Shown: piece by piece, positions 25,029 through 33,294 of the stretch | Layout of the letters: the number at the start of each line of letters is the position of its first letter | Position numbering within the stretch: position 1 is the first letter of the stretch | DNA from: SCGC-AG-212-J23 sp036406675 | GTDB lineage: Bacteria > Pseudomonadota > Gammaproteobacteria > Burkholderiales > SG8-39 | Length of the DNA stretch: 64,000 bases | Direction of reading: 5' to 3' | Assembly (NCBI GenBank): GCA_036406675.1 | Contig: DASXAO010000149.1 | Location: forward strand, 1 to 64,000 | Program-made: the position numbers and the translations under genes | Notes under the pieces: model-generated | The model's input: only the letters and a program-made list of their open reading frames with translations | The model's database searches: none | What the model was told of the DNA's origin: nothing

Positions 25029-25915
25029 GGCTTCCCCGAAGGACCGTAGATCGAGGGCACGGTGGAGCGTGGGTCGCGCGGGCCCCAGCGGCCAGCCTCG
25101 ACCTGGTTGAAGAAGCTCTCGAGGAACTGGTTGAAGAGCGCAGGCTCCTCCAGGTTGATGGCATGCCCGCTGCGCGGAAAGATGGCGAGCGCGGCGCTTG
25201 GGATGGTGCGCTTCATCAGCAGGTTCACCTCGAGGCAGGGCTCCTCCTCGTCGCCCGACATGACGAGCGTCGGCACGCTCATGCGCGCCATCTCGGCAGT
25301 GAGATCGTAGAACGAGGGCCGCCGGTTTTGCACCCCGAGCAGGGTGTTGGCGGCGCCGAGCGCCGAGTGCTCCTCGAACTGGCGCACGTATTCGGCGAAG
25401 CCGCGCGGATCCTTGGCCTCGAGCTGCACGCGCTGCGGGCCGTGGCCGTAGGTGGCCACGAACTGCCGCATCCCCTGGCTGCGGATCGCGTCGGCGTTCT
25501 TCTTGGAGTCTGCCTGGAATTGCCGGTACTGCGCCGGGTGCGAGCCGTAGCCGCCGCCCGCGACCGTGATCGACAGCGCGCGGCTTGCGTGCGCCATGCC
25601 GAAGTGGAGCGTGGCAAATGCGCCCATCGAGAGGCCGACCACGTGCGCCTTGTCGATCTTCAGCGCATCGAGCACGGCGCGGATGTCGTCGCGCGCCCGC
25701 GCCTGCGAATAGCGCTCGAAATCCTCCGGCACGTCCGAGGGCGGGTAGCCGCGCGCGTTGTAGGCGATGCAGCGGTAACGGCGCGAGAAGTAGCGCACCT
25801 GCGGCTCCCAGCTGCGCAGGTCGCCGCCGAATTCGTGAACGAACACGACCGGCGCGCCGGCGCCGGCCTCCTCGTAGTACAGCTGGACGCCGTCGTCCGT
25901 GGCGAGCTTGGGCAT
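25025..25915 (-). CDS. Alpha/beta hydrolase, first gene of five-gene operon
   Basis: 296-residue serine hydrolase. Oxyanion segment VVFVHEFGGDLRSW, nucleophile elbow VVGLSMGAFAT (Ser), acid in VMSGDEEEPC, and His in RSGHAINLEEP. It resembles 3-oxoadipate enol-lactone or C-C bond hydrolases. Start ATG 25915 marks the beginning of the domain. No ribosome site is visible; TAGAAT lies five bases upstream. Only 10 bases separate it from the divergent quinone oxidoreductase. ATGA coupling joins it to the hydratase-like gene. Confidence 0.92.
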   Translation of the reverse strand: MPKLATDDGVQLYYEEAGAGAPVVFVHEFGGDLRSWEPQVRYFSRRYRCIAYNARGYPPSDVPEDFERYSQARARDDIRAVLDALKIDKAHVVGLSMGAFATLHFGMAHASRALSITVAGGGYGSHPAQYRQFQADSKKNADAIRSQGMRQFVATYGHGPQRVQLEAKDPRGFAEYVRQFEEHSALGAANTLLGVQNRRPSFYDLTAEMARMSVPTLVMSGDEEEPCLEVNLLMKRTIPSAALAIFPRSGHAINLEEPALFNQFLESFFNQVEAGRWGPRDPRSTVPSIYGPSGKP

Positions 25916-25920
25916 GTGGC

Positions 25921-25926
25921 ATTCTA
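25921..25926 (-). promoter_or_regulatory. -10-like box TAGAAT before alpha/beta hydrolase
   Basis: On the minus strand TAGAAT sits five bases before ATG 25915, with no Shine-Dalgarno. The box overlaps the start codon of the divergent oxidoreductase gene (ATG 25926), so the two promoters must overlap coding sequence. Confidence 0.4.
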
Positions 25927-26909
25927 TGGCGATGAAAGCCGTTCTCTGCAAGCAGTACGGGCCGCCGGATTCGCTCACGTTCGAAGAGTTGCCCTCTCCC
26001 ACGGCCGGGCCGGGGGAAGTGGTGGTCGCGGTCAAGGCGGCCAGCGTCAACTTCCCGGATGTCCTTATCATCCAGAACAAGTACCAGTTCAAGCCGCCCC
26101 TGCCGTTCTCGCCTGGCAGCGAGCTTGCCGGGGTGGTAAAGGAGGTGGGGGCTGGAGTTACGAATGCGAAAGCCGGGGACAAGGTCATCGCATTCACGAC
26201 CTACGGAGCGTTCGCTGAAGAGGTGAAAACCGAAGCCGGCCGGCTGCTGCCGCTGCCCGAAGGGATGGATTTCGCGAGCGGCGCCGCCTTCCTCCTCACC
26301 TACGGCACCTCGGACCACGCGCTGCGCGACCGCGGCGCGCTCAAGGCCGGCGAGACGCTGCTCGTCCTGGGCGCGGCGGGCGGCGTCGGGCTTGCCGCGA
26401 TCGAAATCGGAAAGGCGCTCGGCGCGCGCGTCATCGCCTGCGCGTCGAGCGAGGAGAAGCTCGCCGTGTGCCGCAGCCACGGGGCCGACGCCGGCATCGA
26501 CTACGCAAGGGAGGATCTGCGCGAGCGCATCAAGGCGCTCACCGACGGCCGCGGCGTCGACGTGGTGTACGACGCGGTCGGCGGGCCCTACACCGAGCCG
26601 GCGTTCCGCTCGCTCACCTGGCGCGGGCGCCTCCTGGTCGTGGGCTTTGCCGCCGGCGAAATTCCGAAGCTGCCGCTCAACCTCGCGCTCCTCAAGGGCG
26701 CCGCGGTCGTCGGCGTGTTCTGGGGCGATTTCGCCCGGCGCGAGCCGCGCGAGTTCGCCGCGAGCGTGCGCCAGCTCGGCGCCTGGTTCCGCGAGGGGAA
26801 GCTGCGTCCCCACGTATCGCAGACTCTTCCTCTCGAGAAGGCGGCCGAGGCGCTGAAGCTGATGGCCGCGCGGCAGGTAAAGGGCAAGCTCGTGCTTACG
26901 ATCGACTAG
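25926..26909 (+). CDS. NADPH:quinone oxidoreductase family protein
   Basis: Zinc-free medium-chain dehydrogenase/reductase, 327 residues. N-domain MKAVLCKQYGPPDSLTFEEL, NFPDVLIIQNKYQFKPPLPF, cofactor motif LGAAGGVGLAAIEIGKALGA, and DVVYDAVGGPYTEPAFRSL. These match the Qor-like family that transfers electrons from NADPH to quinones or reduces enoyl thioesters. Two ATG codons are in frame (25926 and 25932); neither has a Shine-Dalgarno, and translation may be leaderless. Divergent from the alpha/beta hydrolase by 10 bases. Confidence 0.92.
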   Translation: MAMKAVLCKQYGPPDSLTFEELPSPTAGPGEVVVAVKAASVNFPDVLIIQNKYQFKPPLPFSPGSELAGVVKEVGAGVTNAKAGDKVIAFTTYGAFAEEVKTEAGRLLPLPEGMDFASGAAFLLTYGTSDHALRDRGALKAGETLLVLGAAGGVGLAAIEIGKALGARVIACASSEEKLAVCRSHGADAGIDYAREDLRERIKALTDGRGVDVVYDAVGGPYTEPAFRSLTWRGRLLVVGFAAGEIPKLPLNLALLKGAAVVGVFWGDFARREPREFAASVRQLGAWFREGKLRPHVSQTLPLEKAAEALKLMAARQVKGKLVLTID

Positions 26910-26977
26910 ATAAGCGCACGGCACACGACAGATCCCTTCCTGCCCCAGGGCGCGGTATGCTTCCGGGGGCGCCGTTC

Positions 26978-27622
26978 ATGAACATCCTGCTGATCGACGA
27001 TCACGCCCTGTTCAGAGAGGGTCTCAAGTTCCTCCTGCGCAGTCTCGATGCGGCGCTCGAGGTCGACGAAGCGAGCGACTGTACCCGGGCGCTCGAGCAC
27101 GCTGCGAAGCGCGCCTACGACCTCGTCCTGCTCGACCTCAAGATGCCGGGGGTGGCGGGCCTGGATGCGCTCGTCGCGCTTCGTGACGCCATCCCCGAGG
27201 CACCGCTCGTGGTTCTGTCCGGCGAGGACGCCCCGGGCGTGGTGCGCGCGGCGATCGAGCGCGGCGCCATGGGCTTCATTCCGAAATCATCGACGCCGGA
27301 GATCCTGATCCAGGCGCTGCGTCTCGTGCTGGCCCGCGGGGTTTACCTGCCCCCGGCCGTGCTCGACGGCGAGCGCGCGGCCGCGGCGCCAGAGGCGGCC
27401 AGCCCGGGCAGCACGGCGGCCCTGCCCGGCCTCACGCCGCGCCAGATGGACGTCCTGCGGTGCGTTATCCGGGGCAAACCGAACAAGCTCATCGCGCGCG
27501 AGCTCGAGGTCTCCGAGTACACCGTCAAGGCGCACCTTTCATTGGTGATGCGCGCGCTCGACGCGCGCAACCGCACCGAGGTGGTATACGCGGCCGCCAA
27601 GATGGGGCTGCGCCTGGCCTGA
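26978..27622 (+). CDS. NarL/LuxR-type response regulator
   Basis: 214-residue transcription factor. Receiver domain with IDDH acidic pocket, phospho-acceptor Asp53 in LLDLKMPG and Lys in GFIPKSS; a short Ala-rich linker; and a LuxR-type helix-turn-helix (LTPRQMDVLRCVIRGKPNKL, then SEYTVKAHLSLVMRAL). ATG 26978 has GGGGGC upstream; ATG 26957 is an alternative adding seven residues. It converges on the hybrid kinase gene 47 bases downstream, its likely partner. Targets are unknown. Confidence 0.93.
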   Translation: MNILLIDDHALFREGLKFLLRSLDAALEVDEASDCTRALEHAAKRAYDLVLLDLKMPGVAGLDALVALRDAIPEAPLVVLSGEDAPGVVRAAIERGAMGFIPKSSTPEILIQALRLVLARGVYLPPAVLDGERAAAAPEAASPGSTAALPGLTPRQMDVLRCVIRGKPNKLIARELEVSEYTVKAHLSLVMRALDARNRTEVVYAAAKMGLRLA

Positions 27623-27669
27623 AGCACGGCCCGGACTGCCCGGAGGCACGAAAAGTCGTAGCCGGTCGG

Positions 27670-29946
27670 TCAGCGATTGAGCGCGGCCCGCATCGCGCCG
27701 AGCAACCGGTCGGCGGAGACGGGCTTGTGCAGGAGGGGCAGGCCGCTCGATTGCGCTTCGCGCAGCCGCTCGGGGGCGGTGTCGCCGCTCACGAGTAGGG
27801 CCGGCACGGCGCCGCCCAGCCGCTCGCGCAGCCTACGCACGGTGTCGATGCCGTTCTCGTGGCGCCGCAGGCGGAAATCGCTCACGATGATTTCCACGTC
27901 CTCGAGGCCATCCTGGTCGATGAGGCGCTCCGCGTCCACATAGCCGCTGCACACCGACACACGGCAGCCCAGCTCCTCGAGCAGGGTGCGCATTCCGGCG
28001 CGCACTCCGGGCTCGTCGTCGATCACCAGCACGCGGATGCCGTTAAGCGCAAGCGGCGCGGCGTCGGCGCGCTCGGCGCGCTCGGCGCGGTCGGCGAGCG
28101 TCGCCGAAGGCGGCCCGGCGAGGGGGACAGCGACGGCGAAGGTCGAGCCCCGGCCGGGCTCGGACTCGAGTTCGAGCGTGACGCCGAGCAGGCCAGCGAG
28201 CCTCTGCACTATGGCGAGCCCCAGCCCAAGGCCCTGGACGCGGTCCCGCTCCGGATTGCCGATTTGGTAGAACTCTTCGAAAATCCGCTCGCGCTCGGCC
28301 AGGGGGATGCCCGGCCCGGTGTCCCGCACGCTGATGCGCGCCAGGCTGCCGTCGGCATGGACTACCACGGCGACGCTCCCCGCGGCCGTGTACTTGAACG
28401 CGTTGTCGACGAGGTTTCGCACGAGACGCTCGAGCAATACCGGATCCGTGTGCACCCGGACGTCGTCCACCTGGACGTCCAGCTCCAGCCCCTTGCCGCT
28501 CGCGACGCGACGGTAGTCGGCCTCGATGCGCTGGATCAGCGTCCTGAGGCCCACGTCCTGCAGCTCGGGATGGACCGCCCCGGCGTCGAGCTTCGAGATG
28601 TCGAGCAGCGAGTCGACGAGCGCCGAGAGCGACGCGAGCGCCTCGTTGATGTGCAGAGCGATCTCGCCGGTCGGGCCGTCGCCCGCGTGGAGCTTGAGCG
28701 CGGCGCTGTAGAGCGACAGCGTATGCAGGGGCTGGCGCAGGTCGTGGCTCGCCGCGGCGAGGAACCGCGAGCGGGCGAGGTTGGCGGTCTCCAGCTGGCG
28801 GCTCTTCTCCTGCGTCTCGCGGAACAGGCGGGCGTTGTGGATCGCGAGCCCGGACTGCGCTGCGAACGTCTGGAGCAGGTTCACGATCTCGCCCGAGAAG
28901 CTGCCCGCCTCCCGGCGCGAAATCACGAGCCCGCCGAAGATGCGCTGCTCGCGCCGCAGCGGAATGCCGAGCACCGCGCGATAGCCGAAGCGCGCCAGGA
29001 CTGGACGCGCCCGCGGCATCATGAGCTCCGGAGTCTCCTGGATATCGGCGATCTGGACCGGGGTGAGCGTGACGACCGCACGCCCCACTGCGCCCTGGCC
29101 GCGCGGGATCGGCGCCGCGCTCAGCACCGCGACCAGCTCCGGCTCCAGACCGTGGCTCGTACGCAGATGCAGGGCCTGCGTCGCCTCGTCGTACTCGTAG
29201 ATGGCGCCGCCGCTCGCACCCGACAATGCGACGGCCCGGGTCACGACGGTCGTCAGCACCGCCTCGAGGTCGAGCGTCGCGCCGAGCGACTGCCCGACTT
29301 CGCGCAGCGCGTTGAGCTGCTCGATCGACTTCTCCGCGGACCGCCGCTGCAGGAAGTCCCGCCGGATGTAGGTCTCCATGTTGTAGCCGGCGAGCAGGCC
29401 GAGGATGCCCGACGACACGAGAAAGAAGTTGTTGTTCATGATCGCCGCGAGCGGCATGCTGGTCAGCCAAACCGCAGCGACGTTGTCGGCGGCCACGGTC
29501 GCAAGCGTCGCCCAGACGCCGTTGATGAAACGCAGCCGCCAAACCACGCAGATGCACGGGGTCGACAGCAGCAGGCCCGAGGTGTACGGATGCGGGCCCG
29601 AGGGCCGGATCACGCCGTTGACCATCGCAATCAGCGCGAGCCCCGAGATCATCGCGGCGGTCGCGGCAGCGGGCTGTGCCAGCCGGTAGTAATGCGGTGA
29701 GAACGTGAACAGGAAGATCAGCAGCAGGGCGGGGACCACCATGGCGAAGCGGATCATCCACACGCCGAGCTCGGCCTCGGGAACGATCCACGGATCGAGC
29801 AGCCCGAACAGCGACCACAGTGCGATCGCGAACCCGATGCCCACTCGCACGTGCAGCACGGACTTGCGCGCGTAGTCGCGCCGGAACTCGGCTTCGAGCT
29901 CCTTCGGAAAGCTGAGCGTCAGCCGATCGAAGCCGGTGTTGGTCAT
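27670..29946 (-). CDS. Hybrid sensor histidine kinase with GAF and receiver domains
   Basis: About 758 residues. Six or so N-terminal membrane segments (roughly 35-190; for example VGIGFAIALWSLFGLLDPWI), a GAF domain (TLDLEAVLTTVVTRAVALSG to GLAIHNARLFRETQ), HisKA with phospho-His in AASHDLRQPLHTLSLY, an HATPase with NLVDNAFKY, DTGPGIP and GLGLGLAIV, and a C-terminal receiver with Asp in IIVSDFRLRRHENG. ATG 29946 is chosen because sequence before it is not hydrophobic or conserved. It faces the NarL-type regulator. The cytoplasmic GAF suggests sensing of an internal small molecule or redox state, but the ligand is unknown. Upstream, 29947-30124 shows no gene. Confidence 0.92.
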   Translation of the reverse strand: MTNTGFDRLTLSFPKELEAEFRRDYARKSVLHVRVGIGFAIALWSLFGLLDPWIVPEAELGVWMIRFAMVVPALLLIFLFTFSPHYYRLAQPAAATAAMISGLALIAMVNGVIRPSGPHPYTSGLLLSTPCICVVWRLRFINGVWATLATVAADNVAAVWLTSMPLAAIMNNNFFLVSSGILGLLAGYNMETYIRRDFLQRRSAEKSIEQLNALREVGQSLGATLDLEAVLTTVVTRAVALSGASGGAIYEYDEATQALHLRTSHGLEPELVAVLSAAPIPRGQGAVGRAVVTLTPVQIADIQETPELMMPRARPVLARFGYRAVLGIPLRREQRIFGGLVISRREAGSFSGEIVNLLQTFAAQSGLAIHNARLFRETQEKSRQLETANLARSRFLAAASHDLRQPLHTLSLYSAALKLHAGDGPTGEIALHINEALASLSALVDSLLDISKLDAGAVHPELQDVGLRTLIQRIEADYRRVASGKGLELDVQVDDVRVHTDPVLLERLVRNLVDNAFKYTAAGSVAVVVHADGSLARISVRDTGPGIPLAERERIFEEFYQIGNPERDRVQGLGLGLAIVQRLAGLLGVTLELESEPGRGSTFAVAVPLAGPPSATLADRAERAERADAAPLALNGIRVLVIDDEPGVRAGMRTLLEELGCRVSVCSGYVDAERLIDQDGLEDVEIIVSDFRLRRHENGIDTVRRLRERLGGAVPALLVSGDTAPERLREAQSSGLPLLHKPVSADRLLGAMRAALNR

Positions 29947-30124
29947 GGGTAGCAGGAGGCGAAGCATACGCCGGCCGGAATCTTCAAGCTGCACCGGCCT
30001 GAACTAGCCCATTCGTGGCACCCGTCTAGCCAATTTGGCGAATTTCCAGCCGCCGGCACTGCGCGAATACTTGCGGCCGCGCTGACGTGCATGCGTACGT
30101 CGCGCCAGAGAGGGGGATCGCGCC

Positions 30125-30424
30125 ATGCTGGAGCAAGTGGTCATCGGTGCATACACGGCGGTCAATTCGCTGCGCGTGTTCTCGTACCTTCCGCAGATCG
30201 CGAAGGTCACCCGGACGCGTGACCGCGCCGAAGCGATCTCGCTCCTCACCTGGACGCTATGGACCGTCTCGAACGTCACCACGTCGGCCTATGGGGCGCT
30301 GATCGTCGGGGACAACCTGCTGATGACCATCTTCGCGGCGAACGCGGTCTGCTGCCTCGCCGTCATCGCGATCGTGGTATGGAAGCGCAAATGCCATGAC
30401 GAGCAGGCGCTGCGCTTCAGGTGA
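30125..30424 (+). CDS. PQ-loop/SemiSWEET-like small membrane protein
   Basis: 99 residues, three predicted helices, with the PQ motif in VFSYLPQIAKVTRTRDRAEA and the helix LLTWTLWTVSNVTTSAYGAL. This is the size and layout of bacterial SemiSWEET transporters, which dimerise to carry sugars. ATG 30125 has GAGGGGG eight bases upstream. It ends with a basic tail (VVWKRKCHDEQ). The substrate is not deducible. Stands alone between the kinase gene and the small secreted protein gene. Confidence 0.85.
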   Translation: MLEQVVIGAYTAVNSLRVFSYLPQIAKVTRTRDRAEAISLLTWTLWTVSNVTTSAYGALIVGDNLLMTIFAANAVCCLAVIAIVVWKRKCHDEQALRFR

Positions 30425-30497
30425 GCCGGAACGTCAGTTTCGGACCGGCACCGTATTGAGCCCAACTTACGTGCAGCCCACTAGCTTGGAGAAAACC

Positions 30498-30866
30498 ATG
30501 AAGCGCTCCCGCACTTTGCTCTCGAACTGCCGTCTGCTGGTAACCACGCTCGCAGGCATTGCCTTGACCGCGTGCGCCTCTGCGGTCTTTGGCCAAGCCA
30601 CGGTGCCTGTGCCGCAGGCGCAAAGTCCAGGGCCGACGATCTTCCTGACCGGGCCCCGCGGAGACCGATTCACGCTGACGTATCCGGCAGGCGCCGGCTG
30701 GCACTTGATTGCGGGCTGGCGCGCCGAAGGCCGCTCGAACGTTGACCCGGCTCCGCTGGAACAGCCGTTGACGGTGCTTCTGGACGGTCCGACCGGCAAC
30801 ACGTTCATCTATGTGCTGGACGAAGGCTGGAAATTCGTTGGCCGCGTCGCCGATCGGGATCTCTAA
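30498..30866 (+). CDS. Small secreted protein or lipoprotein of unknown function
   Basis: 122 residues, start ATG 30498 with TTGGAGAAAACC upstream. A hydrophobic leader (LLVTTLAGIALTACASAVFGQA) contains a possible lipobox LTAC at about residues 23-26; alternatively signal peptidase I could cut after VFGQA. The mature part is a short domain with two similar stretches, GPRGDRFTLTYPAG and GPTGNTFIYVLDEG, an internal repeat of a GPxGxxF motif. I recognise no family. Its stop lies 11 bases before the DsrE gene, so the two may be cotranscribed. Confidence 0.75.
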   Translation: MKRSRTLLSNCRLLVTTLAGIALTACASAVFGQATVPVPQAQSPGPTIFLTGPRGDRFTLTYPAGAGWHLIAGWRAEGRSNVDPAPLEQPLTVLLDGPTGNTFIYVLDEGWKFVGRVADRDL

Positions 30867-30877
30867 AGAAGCTCGCC

Positions 30878-31312
30878 GTGCAGACCGCCACCATCGCCAC
30901 TTCATCGCCGCCACGAACGCAGCCGCGGAGTGAGCGGGGCAATTATGCAGTCATCCTGGCCAGCGGTGCCGAGGACGGCGGCAAGCGCGCCACCCTGGCC
31001 CTGTCGGCGGCCTGTACCGCCCAGGCGATGGACCTCACCACCATCTTGTTCCTGGTGGGTGATGGAATGCACTGGGGCTACGAGGGGCGCGCCGAGGAGG
31101 TCCATGCCGCCGGGTTCCCGCCGCTGGCGGATCTGATGGAGGCGTTTATCGAGTGTGGCGGGCAGATCTTCCTCTGCTCCGCCTGCGATGCCCTCTGCGC
31201 GCTGCCGACTCACGCCGATGGCGCGACGCTTAGGCGGCGCCGCGACGTCCGCCCGCAGGGGCTGGCCGCGGTGCTCTCCCATACCGTGGGAGGCGGCTCT
31301 CTGACCTTTTGA
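30878..31312 (+). CDS. DsrE/DsrF-like family protein
   Basis: 144 residues from GTG 30878. After a 20-residue tail the DsrE fold is evident: NYAVILASGAEDGGKRATLA, TTILFLVGDGMHWGYEGRAE and GGQIFLCSACDALCAL, with Cys residues in the sulfur-relay position. DsrE-family proteins bind or shuttle sulfane sulfur, or act as peroxiredoxin-like proteins. No sulfur-oxidation genes are near. The next gene is mxaR, 51 bases after its stop, so a connection with the mxa cluster is possible but unproven. Confidence 0.82.
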   Translation: MQTATIATSSPPRTQPRSERGNYAVILASGAEDGGKRATLALSAACTAQAMDLTTILFLVGDGMHWGYEGRAEEVHAAGFPPLADLMEAFIECGGQIFLCSACDALCALPTHADGATLRRRRDVRPQGLAAVLSHTVGGGSLTF

Positions 31313-31363
31313 TTCGGCGTCGCTATACTGAGGCGGCGGCTGGCCTGAACCGCCGAAACCACG

Positions 31364-32437
31364 ATGCGAGCGCCGATCGACCATTCCTCCACACGCCAGG
31401 ACGGAGCGCCCCCGGTCGCGTCCGAAGAACTGCTGCAAGACTGGCGCAGCCGCGCCTTGCGCATCGAAGAGGAAGTCGCCAAGGCGGTCATCGGCCAACA
31501 AGGCACGCTGCGGCTCATCAATGTGGCGCTGTTTGCCCGCGGGCACGTACTGCTCGAAGGCGACGTCGGCATCGGCAAGACCACGATCCTGCGCGCCTTC
31601 TCGCGTGCCGTCGGCGGCAGTTTCGAGCGCGTCGAAGGCACCGTCGACTTGATGCCGGCCGACCTCGTCTATCACACCTACGTCGACGCGGACGGCAAGC
31701 CGCGCATCGAGCCCGGTCCCTTGCTGCGACACGGGGAGCAGCTCGTCACGTTCTTCTTCAACGAGATCAATCGCGCGCGTCCGCAGGTGCAGTCGCTACT
31801 CTTGCGCGCGATGGCCGAGCGCACGGTCTCGGCCTTCAACCGCGAATACCGCTTCCCGCACATGCTGGTGTTCGCCGACCGCAACCGCGTCGAGAAGGAA
31901 GAGACCTTCGAGCTGCCGTCGGCCGCGCGCGACCGCTTCATGTTCGAGCTGCGCATGCCGACACCGGCCAAGGCCGAGGTCCGGCGCTCGCTGGTGTTCG
32001 ACCCGGATTTCCACGACGTCGACGAGCTGCTGCAGCGCGTCGCACCCGGCGTGCTGCCGTGGCAGGAGCTCAACCGGATCGGCGCCGCGATTCAGCGCAG
32101 CATCAGGGCAAGCGAAGCGCTCGAGCGCTACGTGCTGGACCTTTGGGACGCGAGCCAGTCGCCGCAGCGCTTCGGGGTGCGCATCGACGGCGTGGACATG
32201 GACAAGCTGATTCTTGCCGGCGCCAGCCCGCGCGGGATGATGACGCTCGCGCGCGCCGCGCGCGTCGTCGCCTGGCTCGCTGGACGGACCTATCTCGTGC
32301 CCGACGACGTGCAAAGCATCGTGCCCTCGGTCCTGGGGCATCGCGTGTTCTTTACGCCGGTCTATGAGCTGCGGCGCTCGCAGATCGCCGACGCCCTGGT
32401 GGCGCAGATCCTGGAACGCGTCCCGACGCCGCGCTAG
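31364..32437 (+). CDS. mxaR: MoxR-type AAA ATPase, MxaR-like
   Basis: 357-residue AAA+ ATPase of the MoxR group. Walker A GDVGIGKTT at about residues 66-74, Walker B FFFNEINRARPQVQSLLL, sensor region VFADRNRVEKEETFELPSAA, and lid ASPRGMMTLARAAR. MoxR ATPases work with von Willebrand A proteins as chaperones that insert metals or assemble enzymes. The five following genes are DUF58, MxaA-like, VWA, MxaK-like and VWA, the gene order mxaRSACKL known from methylotrophs for calcium insertion into methanol dehydrogenase. The assignment rests on this order. A TATACT box at 31324-31329 may be its -10. The gap to mxaS is 2 bases. Confidence 0.88.
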   Translation: MRAPIDHSSTRQDGAPPVASEELLQDWRSRALRIEEEVAKAVIGQQGTLRLINVALFARGHVLLEGDVGIGKTTILRAFSRAVGGSFERVEGTVDLMPADLVYHTYVDADGKPRIEPGPLLRHGEQLVTFFFNEINRARPQVQSLLLRAMAERTVSAFNREYRFPHMLVFADRNRVEKEETFELPSAARDRFMFELRMPTPAKAEVRRSLVFDPDFHDVDELLQRVAPGVLPWQELNRIGAAIQRSIRASEALERYVLDLWDASQSPQRFGVRIDGVDMDKLILAGASPRGMMTLARAARVVAWLAGRTYLVPDDVQSIVPSVLGHRVFFTPVYELRRSQIADALVAQILERVPTPR

Positions 32438-32439
32438 CG

Positions 32440-33294
32440 ATGGACGCGCCGCAGGAGTTCCACTACAGGCTGCCCTACCGCTCGAGCGGCTGGCGGCCCG
32501 GCGCCCACCCTGGAACGCGCCTCGGCGCGGGACAGGAATTCGTCTCGCACATGAGCCTGTACGCTCGCCCGGACCCGCGCCGCCTCGATTTGCGCGCAAG
32601 CCTGCGCGGCTTGAGCGGCGACTGGCTGGTGCGCGTGCATCGGCAGCACGCCAGCGTGCCGGTGCACGCGATCGTCGACGTCTCGGCATCCATGGCGTTC
32701 GGGGCGCGCAAGACCAAGCTGCGAGTCGCAGCGGACTTCGTCGAAGCGCTCGGCCGAAGCGCCGGGCGGGTCGGCGATGCGGTCGGGATGCTCGCCTTCG
32801 ATGGCGAGGAGCGCGCCGACTTGTTTGTGCCCGCAGTCGTTAGCCGTGGCATCGGCGCGCTCATGGCGTCCGTATTGCGGCAAGCCAAACCCGGCGCACG
32901 CGGCTTCGAGGGACTCGAAGCCGCCGTGCAGCGCATCGCCGGGCGGCGGGGCCTCGCCTTCCTGGTCTCGGATTTCCACTGGCCGCTCGAGCGCCTGAAC
33001 CCGGCCCTCGATTTGCTCGCACACGCCTATGTCGTGCCGATCATCGTCTGGGATCCGGCTGAAATCGAGCCGCCGGCGCTGGATGCGCTGGCGCCGCTGC
33101 GCGACGCGGAGTCCGGCGCACGCCGCACGCTGTGGCTGCGTCCGAAGCTGCGCAGCCGGTGGCGCGACGCGGTCGCGCGCAGGCGTTCGGAGCTCGACGG
33201 ACTGTTCGCGGCGCGCACGATCCGACCGTTTTATGTCGTCGGCGCGTTCGACGCCGAAGCGATGTCGCAGTATTTCGTGGAGGCGGCCGCTTGA
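32440..33294 (+). CDS. mxaS: DUF58 protein, MxaS-like
   Basis: 284 residues. The DUF58 core shows RRLDLRASLRGLSGDWLVRV, then a VWA-like fold with VHAIVDVSASMAFG (a DxSxS-type metal site) and LAFLVSDFHWPLERLN. DUF58 proteins accompany MoxR ATPases; MxaS is the member in methanol dehydrogenase clusters. It starts two bases after the mxaR stop and overlaps mxaA by TGATG. It is predicted to be cytoplasmic or peripheral. Symbol given by synteny. Confidence 0.85.
   Translation: MDAPQEFHYRLPYRSSGWRPGAHPGTRLGAGQEFVSHMSLYARPDPRRLDLRASLRGLSGDWLVRVHRQHASVPVHAIVDVSASMAFGARKTKLRVAADFVEALGRSAGRVGDAVGMLAFDGEERADLFVPAVVSRGIGALMASVLRQAKPGARGFEGLEAAVQRIAGRRGLAFLVSDFHWPLERLNPALDLLAHAYVVPIIVWDPAEIEPPALDALAPLRDAESGARRTLWLRPKLRSRWRDAVARRRSELDGLFAARTIRPFYVVGAFDAEAMSQYFVEAAA

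Noticed and set aside
24249..26924. Single 891-residue minus frame joining hydratase and upstream DNA
   Set aside because: Only the last 259 codons are protein-like. The rest is antisense or out of frame to the alpha/beta hydrolase and quinone oxidoreductase, so there is no fusion protein.
30004..30282. 92-residue minus-strand ORF opposite the PQ-loop gene
   Set aside because: No family resemblance and antisense to a well-formed small membrane protein with a good ribosome site.
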